Assembly: GCA_036936605.1 (NCBI GenBank)
Contig: JAUPFV010000005.1
Location: 6,284,345-6,348,344, forward strand
Direction: 5' to 3'
Length of the DNA: 64,000 nt
From: Limnanthes douglasii subsp. nivea
Taxonomy: Eukaryota; Streptophyta; Magnoliopsida; Brassicales; Limnanthaceae
Part shown: one piece after another, positions 57,108-64,000 of the stretch
Layout of the letters: every line of letters begins with the position of its first letter
How positions within the stretch are numbered: position 1 is the first letter of the stretch
Notes under the pieces: generated by a model
Seen by the model: only the letters and a program-made list of their open reading frames with translations
What the model was told of the DNA's origin: nothing
Databases searched by the model: none
Translations under genes and position numbers: made by a program

Positions 57108-58301
57108 GAGTTACTAACTATACTGACTTCTGGATTAGGCGCCTCTCGAATAATATATTGTGTTGTTTTGTGTCGGTAAGAACAAGTGGTAATATTACCG
57201 AAAAAATATATATAAATAATATTGTTTTGGTTTTATTTTTATTTTTAATTTTGAGGTTATGAGTTTTAATTTTAAAATTTTAAAATATAATTTTGGATTA
57301 AATAAAAAAATTAGGTGTTTGTAAACAAAAATTATATAAAATGAAAAAAAAACGAAAAAAAAAATATATTGATAAGAACATGTGTTGATTTTTAATAAAA
57401 AAAAACTAATTTTGAAGAAAAAAGTCGAGGGTCGAACTAAATTCACCCAAATCTCGTCTAATCCCACCAAAACTTCACTTATGACAAATGTTTGATTTTT
57501 TCGGTATCAAATCTACCCCAAGTTCAACTTATTTACAAAACTGCAATGAAAAATTAAAAACACCAAATGTATCATAATCTCACCCAACATCAAATACAAC
57601 CAATATAGCTAAACCCTACCAAAAATATTTCAACATCTTCTTTGTCATATTCAAATTCTTTTTCAATTTTATATTGAACTTGTTGGGAAAAAATCACTAA
57701 AACACACTAAAACTCAACACATTTCAATAAAATATCGATAAAAACACGATCAAATTGAAAATAGATATGAATTATACAAATATTTTTTTAATTTAAACAA
57801 CATAAATTTTTTATATATTTTTTTTAAATCCACATGTACCTTCGGTTCTGAGACACCTACACCATATGTTCGTCACCATTGAGCATATGCTGCAAGGTCT
57901 TCGTATAATTGGTTCTTAAGCCCTACACTATAGGTTCCAACATATGCAGATTAGTGTTCGGTGTAAAGACTTGGCACTTATAGTGCATTTTGTTTTTGTG
58001 ATATTTGTTAAATTTTTGTAAAAAAATTAAATATGTTAAAATTATTTTTTAGTGGTAATAACTGTTTTGCTTAGCGCATAAGGGAGAAAGCGAAAAAGTA
58101 CGGATAGAAAAAATAAAAGCATTTTAAATACTCAAGAAAAAAGTTATTTTTATAAAACAAAATGTGGATTATATGACTCTGGGATGTGATTAGACCAACT
58201 AAGAAAAATAATAAATGATGTAAAATGTAGCCCTCTATTTATATTTATAATAAACCCCTCTCTATCTATTCATTTTTAAAACATGACAAAACAATATATT
58301 C

Positions 58302-58509
58302 TTTTTTATTTTTATTTTATTTTTTTTTAGGAAATCCGCAACCACTATTCAATGATTGCGCACAGGCTAAACTTTCAGTCTAGCGCATTAGTCTGCAAAC
58401 CAACGTCTCAAAATAGGCTCTTAGCCAATAAAACATTTGTAGAGGAACTCGAATTCATGACATTTCATCACAAACATACCTTATTCCACCAACTCGGCTA
58501 CATCCAAAG
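58302..58509 (-). mobile_element. tRNA-derived SINE, copy 2
   Basis: Minus strand, 208 bp. A box TAGCCGAGTTGG and B-box-like GAATTCGAGTTCC are visible on the minus strand. A long interrupted A-tail lies at 58,302-58,330 (T-rich on plus). Exact 8-bp direct repeat ATATATTC at 58,294-58,301 and 58,510-58,517. More diverged in the middle than copy 1. Confidence 0.8.
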
Positions 58510-58737
58510 ATATATTCCTCTTTACTTAATATAAAATAAAAAAACATAGCTAAACAAATTTCAAAGCCTTTGTTTTAACGACAATAAAAACAGAGTTAAT
58601 CAGAGACTTTAAAATCACAATCTTTGCCAAAACCATTATATATAAAAAACAATAAAGCTGTGAACTGACTCTAAAATGGAAGATCAACAACTTATAAAGG
58701 TATTTATGTATAACGGCCTACGTCACCACCACCAGCA

Positions 58738-59023
58738 TCACTTTTTTTGGCCGCCCGAGATGAATTTTACGGCGGCAGATACAACGGAGTTCACCAAAGT
58801 CTCGAAAATCAGAGCCTTAATTTGTCCTCTTCTTGGTGGAAGGCTTGTTTCCTTCTTCTTCTGCTTAAGAGAAATATAATACAGATTAGAGAACAAGATA
58901 TATAGACTCGTATATAGAGTTATAATTTTGAATTACGACTTACTTGTAGAGAGACTTGTATAGTTGATCGAGAGAGACTAGAATATGAATATGTTACGAA
59001 GAAAGTGAATGTGGGTCTATATA
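58738..59023 (-). pseudogene. Candidate small host gene or pseudogene with spliced leader, no ATG
   Basis: Minus strand. A TATA box (TGTATATAGAC; core 59,017-59,023) is followed by a CT-rich leader, a GTAAGT donor at 58,943 and a TTAAGCAG acceptor ending at 58,861 (83-nt intron). Exon 2 gives a 40-codon frame from 58,860 to TGA at 58,738: KKKETSLPPRRGQIKALIFE followed by TLVNSVVSAAVKFISGGQKK. The PPRRGQIK-x-x-IF style resembles small plant proteins of unknown function I have seen. No in-frame ATG exists in exon 1 or exon 2; an ATA codon sits in exon 1 at a plausible place. Either the start was lost, or it lies in an unrecognised exon, or the resemblance is chance. The SINE cluster around it is compatible with a gene-proximal region. 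Confidence 0.35.
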
Positions 59024-59136
59024 CAGGCAAGAGATTAATAATTACCTCGTCGGTCCTAATTAAATTAGGAAATAGTCCCTCTGCATTGTCATTTTATGAA
59101 GTTTATCTTTTGGCGGTGTTTTGGAGACTATTATGT

Positions 59137-59217
59137 TAGAATGGGTTTACCCTGTACGCACTCATTGCATTCTGAGTAGCGGCTGCGGATTCCCTCTGAA
59201 AAGAAAAGAAAATTAAA
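59137..59217 (+). mobile_element. SINE 3' fragment, copy 3
   Basis: Plus strand: TTTACCCTGTACGCACTCAT followed by GCATTCTGAGTAGCGGCTGC and GGATTCCCTCTG with an A-rich tail, matching the 3' end of copies 1, 4 and 5. The tRNA-like head is absent, so it is 5'-truncated. The next copy begins 14 bases after its tail. Confidence 0.7.
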
Positions 59218-59230
59218 ATTGAGAGATTTT

Positions 59231-59435
59231 TTCAAGGATAGCCGAGTTGGTGGAGTAAGACGTGCTTGTGACCGAAGACCATGAATTCGAGTGCCTCTAC
59301 AAATGTTTTCTTTGTTCGAATCTGTCATTTTGTGTGATTTACCTTCTAGTGTTGGTTTACAGGTTATTGCGTCAAAAATTTACCATGTGCACCGTCGTTG
59401 ATTAGCGGCTACGGTTCCCTGTGGAAAAATATATA
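59231..59435 (+). mobile_element. tRNA-derived SINE, copy 4
   Basis: Plus strand, 205 bp, with an exact 13-bp target duplication ATTGAGAGATTTT at 59,218-59,230 and 59,436-59,448. Head GGATAGCCGAGTTGGTGGAG (A box) and GAATTCGAGTGCC (B box); 3' end AGCGGCTACGGTTCCCTGTG with a short A-tail. It inserted just after the tail of copy 3. Confidence 0.88.
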
Positions 59436-59651
59436 TTGAGAGATTTTAAATCTGACAACATTTATAAATTTATTAGTCTATAGTTTATAAAATCTATAAA
59501 TTTCGTATTTTAGTTTTACAAAATTTATAAATTTAGTTTTTGAAATTTAAAAAAAAAATCATCATGAAGTAAATTTATAAAATTTTGATTTTATAAATAA
59601 AAATTTAAATTCATAGATTTTGTTAATTTGAGATATTTTTACCGGGTTGAC

Positions 59652-59875
59652 GGAGTAAATAAAAAGAGTGAAATAGTCGGAAAGATTATTTTTTGATTTA
59701 GTAATTTAGGCCCGATTAATTAAATAAGTAAGTTTTAATTTTTATTTATTTTTTCTTCGGAGGGAACCCGCATCCGGAGTAAATAAAAAAATGAAATAGC
59801 CGGAAAGACTATTTTTTGATTTAGTAATTTAGGCCGTAAGTTTTAATTTTTTTTTTCTTCGGAGGGAACCCGCAG
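59652..59875. repeat. About 110-120-bp tandem duplication including a SINE 3' end
   Basis: GGAGTAAATAAAAA, then GAAATAG(T/C)CGGAAAGA, then ATTTTTTGATTTAGTAATTT, then a T-run and CTTCGGAGGGAACCCGCA, occurs twice, starting at about 59,654 and 59,775. The first copy ends right after the SINE-tail sequence; the second continues into full SINE copy 5. The duplication therefore happened after the SINE insertion. Confidence 0.75.
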
Positions 59876-60040
59876 CCGCTACTCAAAGTGCAATGAGTGC
59901 GTACAGGGTAAACCCTCATTCTGAGGTAAACTACACAAGGTGACAGGTTCAGCCGAGAAAGCGTATATAGAGAGACTCGAACTCATGACCTTTTGGTCAT
60001 AAGAATGTTATACTCAACCAACTCGGCTATCCCTTTGGGC
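59848..60040 (-). mobile_element. tRNA-derived SINE, copy 5
   Basis: Minus strand, about 193 bp, with exact 10-bp direct repeats AAGTTTTAAT at 59,838-59,847 and 60,041-60,050. Head GGGATAGCCGAGTTGGTTGA and GAGTTCGAGTCTC on the minus strand; 3' end GCGGGTTCCCTCCGAAG with an A-tail. The least diverged copy in its internal promoter boxes. Confidence 0.85.
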
Positions 60041-60229
60041 AAGTTTTAATATTTATTTAGTGTTCTGGTGGTATTTAACTCATTTAATGACCGACATTTG
60101 ACATTTTCAAACATTAAGTCAATATAATTTAGAAGGTAATTAAAACAAATTTTGGATTTAAAAATAGAGGTATGAAATGTTTTAGCCTTTTTAAGGCTTA
60201 AATAGAAAGCAGTTTCTTTCGCTTCAAAA

Positions 60230-60480
60230 TTATTCGTGACGATTTTAAAATTTGATAAGATTTATGAATTTAGACATTAACTTACAAAATTAGTTCATAA
60301 TAAAGGGTTTTTTTTGGATACGATAAATATTTTAATAAATTTTGATAAAATTGATGGACTAAATTCATAGTTTTATTAAATTAAGTTTATAGATTTTATA
60401 TCTTATAAATTGAATTCATAAATTTTGATAAGCATTTTCACCTGTTATTTTAAAATTAGACGACTAAAAAAAGGATAATC
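60230..60480. repeat. AT-rich hairpin-like sequence related to the foldback at 10.8 kb
   Basis: Contains GATTTTAAAATTTGATAAGA on one side and TCTTATAAATTGAATTCATA with TTATTTTAAAATTAG on the other, plus repeated ATTTATAGATTTTATA-type phrases. A similar sequence occurs at 59,460-59,640. It is imperfect, so this is a weak call. Confidence 0.3.
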
Positions 60481-60858
60481 CAAAAACCATTTGAGACATA
60501 ATCCTATTTTTTTTTGTTCATTTTTGTCTTTTTATTGATTTCTATATTTTATATTATTACTTTTTAATATCAAAAAGTTGAGATGCGACAATATTTTATT
60601 ATTGTTGGTTTTAATTTTTTTTAGAGTTAGAATTTAAGAGAAAGATTATGTGTTTTTTGAATTAGGGTTTTTGACTTTTAGGGACTAATAATAATATCGT
60701 TATTTGGACTGTCACATGTCAATTTTTTATACTCACATTTGCGAAAAGTAGCAATGCAACTTTCTTAAACATAAAAGACCACCCGAAGACAAAAATAAAC
60801 ATAGAGCAGTTTGATACAAACGCGAAACGTGATAGACTAATTATGGTTTTTAGCCTCA

Positions 60859-62362
60859 CATGTGCGATTTATCTTAGTTGAGTTTCCATGTTTTGTCTTT
60901 ATAACAAGTTTGTCCAATTTTACATTTTGACTATCCACGTCAGCTTCCACTTAGGATGGTCATGATGACACAACAATAATCAAATAGCTATTATGTATTT
61001 TTTGCTATAACTATTTTATATTTAACCCAATAATTGAACCCATCCATAAAAAATATGTTTTATATATCAGTCTAATAAAAAAACCCAAATCCATATCTCC
61101 AGTAACCTAAATAAAAAATTATTTTTTCAAATCAATTTTGAGACTTAATCTTAATACTCTTTCTCATTTCTCTCTTATTCCATTTTCAGAACTCCAATAC
61201 CCAAATTTATATTCCAAGTGATGAGTATTATATAATCTATCTTTCAATAATTTTATTAGAATATAGATGTTGAATTGATTACGTTATATTTAATAAAGCT
61301 AACCAATATCGGACTATCCATTTCAGTAACCAATACACATGCATTGGTTCGCTTAAATGGAATTAATTCTCAAATATAATGAGGCGTAGGTTCTTAACAT
61401 ATAATTATTTTTTCAACCCCGTGATTTTAAAAAAGTCGAACTTTGTATCGATTTCCATGAAATCACATGAAATAGTTGTTGGGTTATGATTTCCGGGTTT
61501 TATTTTATATTTATTGATCTAAAAATTAACCAAACAAAATTCTATGTAAACTTTAAAATGTATAATTTTTGTGCTTTTTAAAAAAAAATTGTTTTTAGGT
61601 TTTTTTTTGAGACATTTTCTTTTATACCATTAGAGAAAATTCAAATTGCTTTTAAAAAGAGAAAACTTTGTGGTGAGAGATAAAGCATTTGGAAACTATT
61701 ATATTTTTGTTTGTATGATTTATTATGAAAGGAGGAAGAAATAAAAAGTTATACAAGCGTTAATTTACGCATAAACATACGACAAATAAAAAAGCATGTT
61801 TTACCTCTTCTAAATTATACTTCTTGATTGTGACCCAAATGTTTTGTATTACTTTGCAGATTCTATTTAGTATTGAAACTGGACAAATGTATTATGCTTG
61901 ATTCTATGGGTTTAAATTTAAAATAAGTGTTTATTCTTTATTCTCATAGAATATGAGAAGGGAGAGGAGAGAAATGATAAAGGGTATTAATGTTAAGTAT
62001 TATAATCGATTTGTGAAAAACGAGTTTTTATTTGGGTTATGGGTAAAATATGAAGTCAATTAGATTGTGTGGGTTTATATATAGGTCGTGTTTTCTTATA
62101 TGCTAGGTCGAGGACTGTGTTAGATATAAGATAAATAGTTATTATGAAAATTTAATAGTAATTATTTAATTATCATCGCGTCCACGTCAGTATCCTACGT
62201 GGAAGCTGGCGTCAAACGGTAAAATTGTATAGAAAGAGTTGTTGACACCATAAAATACTAGTTTGTTGTATTTGTTTTGAAACATTGGGGACTTGTTTGT
62301 TACAAAAGTAAACGATATGGACTAACTTGAGACAAGTCGCACACATAGGGGTCTAGCCATGC
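60859..62362. mobile_element. Probable non-autonomous Mutator-like element with 12-bp target duplication
   Basis: A 12-bp direct repeat TTTTTAGCCTCA lies at 60,847-60,858 and 62,363-62,374. The ends are imperfect inverted repeats about 100-190 bp long. Left: TGTGCGATTTATCTTAGTT .. ATAACAAGT .. CAGCTTCCACTTAGGAT (60,941-60,957). Right, on the minus strand: TGTGCGACTTGTCTCAAGTT .. GTAACAAAC .. CAGCTTCCACGTAGGAT (62,192-62,208). Long inverted ends and a 9-12-bp duplication fit Mutator-like elements. The 1.2-kb interior is AT-rich without coding traces. The right arm has extra bases at its tip. Confidence 0.55.
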
Positions 62363-62543
62363 TTTTTAGCCTCAACCATACTTTTTAACTAACTTTTATT
62401 GTATCCATATCGTTTAAATTAAAAAATTATTATTTTGAATTTTTTTAATAAATAATATATTATTTATACAAATACATATGAATAGGTCACACTCCAAAAG
62501 AATGACATTACGTTTAAAATAGGTAATATGAAAGTTACCGTTG

Positions 62544-62665
62544 TATCCAACTAATTTGGACTAAAATACATAAAATATAATTGGATCCGAGTAACTTAGA
62601 CTATGATGCATAAAATACGTATGGATTCAAATAGTTTGGACCATGATACATAAAATACCAAAAAT
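62544..62665. repeat. Three tandem units of about 40 bp
   Basis: The pattern GGATCC/ATCCAA .. (T/A)TTTGGAC.A.GATACATAAAATA recurs three times at about 62,545, 62,582 and 62,622. It is non-coding and diverged. Confidence 0.55.
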
Positions 62666-62699
62666 AGTTCAAATATAATGCCTGAATCTACATAGACTA

Positions 62700-63700
62700 G
62701 GTCAGGATACAACATAGAAGTTCACGAAAATAAAGATGTCGACAAAAACCAGAAATAAGTTGATAAACTATTAACTACGCAAAAACTTGAGCAATATAAG
62801 CCCAAAAGTGTCATATCCCGACATCATCATCAACTTCCACAAAATGATACGGTGAAAGGTATGAAACCATAAAGGTGAAGACGAGAGGAAAATCAATATT
62901 GTTAAGTTCTAATCAAAGCAAACATGAGGAGATTTGGCACTAGAAATAGAAAACAGTAGCAAGACGACCAAAATAAGAACTTTTCTAATACTTGAGCGAT
63001 GTGCGACCCCAACTGACCTTCCAAGAGTCAACTGCAACTTCCACAAAATGAGGAGGAGAAACTACAACCAACAATAGTAAAATAGAAATAAAGTATAAGA
63101 TTACATCGACCAAACAACTTTGGATCCAAGAAATCTAAACCGTAGGTCAAATATCATATAGTGCAAAACCGCAGAGGCCATGAAGGGAGGATAGAAAAAT
63201 ATTCTGCATAATATGGTAAATGACCACACTAAATCAAGAACGACAAAGATGAAGGTAGTTAGAGGGAGGACAATTTGAAGCCACCCTGAACCACGAAGGT
63301 CAGTTAATATTGTTAATAATGAACATGAGCTTGGTGTTGTAAGTGACTCAAATACCTTAAGTGTAAACATACTTATAGAGCATGTGGTTTATGGATTCAA
63401 CACGTGAATTACACAGCACATAGTGAGGAAAAAAATTTAGTCCCCAACTAATGAGCTTGTCCAGGTAGACAACTTGTCCTAGATGGCAAGCCAAATAATA
63501 AAAGAATGATAGAAAATATTATATTTATGTCATGCTAATCCAGTCCATATTAGAATGGACGTACAGATTGCATTATAAAGATCTCTAACTGTAAATTTTA
63601 CATTTGCATTCTTAACGGACCAACATTACACATTATCATAGTTGATATTAGGAAGTGGGAGAGAGAGGATAAAATGGTTTAGCTCTATTTTTTTTATAAT
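62700..63700 (-). pseudogene. 3' part of a decayed LINE ORF2
   Basis: Minus strand. Near 63,600 KFTVRDLYNAICTSILIWT, near 63,490 IIWLAI-stop-DKLST, and at 63,370-63,470 LISWGLNFFPHYVLCNSRVE followed by SINHMLYKYVYT. These match the zinc-binding domain order of plant LINE ORF2, which also appears in the LINE at 54,330-54,480. Downstream sequence to about 62,700 is probably its C-terminal tail. No A-tail or target duplication was found, and the upstream RT lies beyond or is lost. Confidence 0.6.
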
Positions 63701-64000
63701 TTCTAAGCACTAACAAATTTTATTGGGGTCAATCAGCTCCCGTAGAATCTAAAATTATGTCAGAAAACTACTAAAATTATTATTTTAACACAAAACACCT
63801 ATAATTTAAAATTTTAGAACTATCATTAAAATTTCCACATGCATCTTTTAGATTCTAATTATACTTTTAACTTTTGCAATTTTTTTTTAATAACACCTAA
63901 AATATTAACAAACATGAAATTTAATTTAGTTATTGTGCCCATATTTTTAATTATAAAATTACATAATTTTAATTTAATAACAATGTAATCCATGAAAATT
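63701..64000. other. AT-rich DNA, nothing recognised
   Basis: No coding pattern, repeat boundary or structured element could be seen up to the right edge of the window. Confidence 0.5.

Noticed and set aside
59231..59310. Functional tRNA gene
   Set aside because: A and B boxes are present but no cloverleaf with acceptor stem and anticodon arm can be drawn, and the unit has a SINE tail and duplication.
63101..63370. Small hydrophobic, membrane-like protein
   Set aside because: It lies in another frame of a decayed LINE ORF2 region; hydrophobicity follows from the T-rich strand.
1..64000. CRISPR array, rRNA, riboswitch, bacterial-type operon
   Set aside because: Nothing of the kind is visible; introns, LTRs, SINEs and LINEs show this is plant nuclear DNA.

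Overview
The window is repeat-dominated nuclear DNA of a flowering plant, probably a eudicot. It is very AT-rich, and almost every recognisable coding trace belongs to a plant transposable element: Ty3/gypsy of the Tat lineage, Ty1/copia, L1-type LINE, hAT, Mutator-like, a tRNA-derived SINE and foldback elements. The species cannot be read from the sequence. I found no rRNA or functional tRNA gene, no CRISPR array, and only one weak candidate for an ordinary host gene (58.74-59.02 kb, minus strand).

Layout. 0-6.2 kb: an old, broken Tat-lineage element on the plus strand, with pol remnant, 3' tandem repeats, a decayed antisense gene and a probable LTR. 6.6-8.8 kb: a decayed hAT element with an 8-bp target duplication. 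8.8-11.4 kb: empty AT-rich DNA with a foldback. 11,415-21,958: a nearly intact 10.5-kb Tat-lineage element on the minus strand. Its 502-bp LTRs differ at one base, its target duplication is AATAT, it has gag-protease-RT-RNaseH-archaeal RNaseH-integrase, and it carries a large convergent antisense gene. 22-27.9 kb: degenerate repeats and a copia 5' fragment. 27,964-29,241: a non-autonomous hAT. 29.5-33.9 kb: pseudogenes of plant-mobile-domain, Mutator-like and OTU-like types. 36.65-39.6 kb: the 5' half of another decayed Tat element (minus). 40.8 kb: a copia tail. 41,809-46,570: a nearly full-length but broken copia element (minus). 48.03-55.03 kb: a full-length, decayed LINE (plus). 56.4-60.05 kb: a cluster of five SINEs, a 377-bp foldback and the candidate host gene. 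60,859-62,362: a Mutator-like non-autonomous element. 62.7-63.7 kb: the 3' part of another LINE (minus).

The most interesting system is the antisense gene of the young Tat element. Read on the plus strand, it has a palindromic G-box, a palindromic TGACGTCA site, a TATA box, an ATG, a frame-preserving 80-nt GT-AG intron, a Transposase_28-like domain, basic patches and a long coiled coil. It ends convergently with pol. The independent old element at 0-6 kb carries the same gene in the same relative place. That copy keeps an identical 10-bp G-box, a homologous start and the same paired hairpin motif between the two convergent 3' ends. Antisense ORFs are known in Tat elements (Grande, Retand). 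The conserved promoter, intron and 3' motif argue that this one is a maintained gene and not a chance frame. The sense polyprotein is interrupted by two in-frame TAG codons and one frame change, although the LTRs are almost identical. One TAG lies in a context close to the tobamovirus-type leaky stop.
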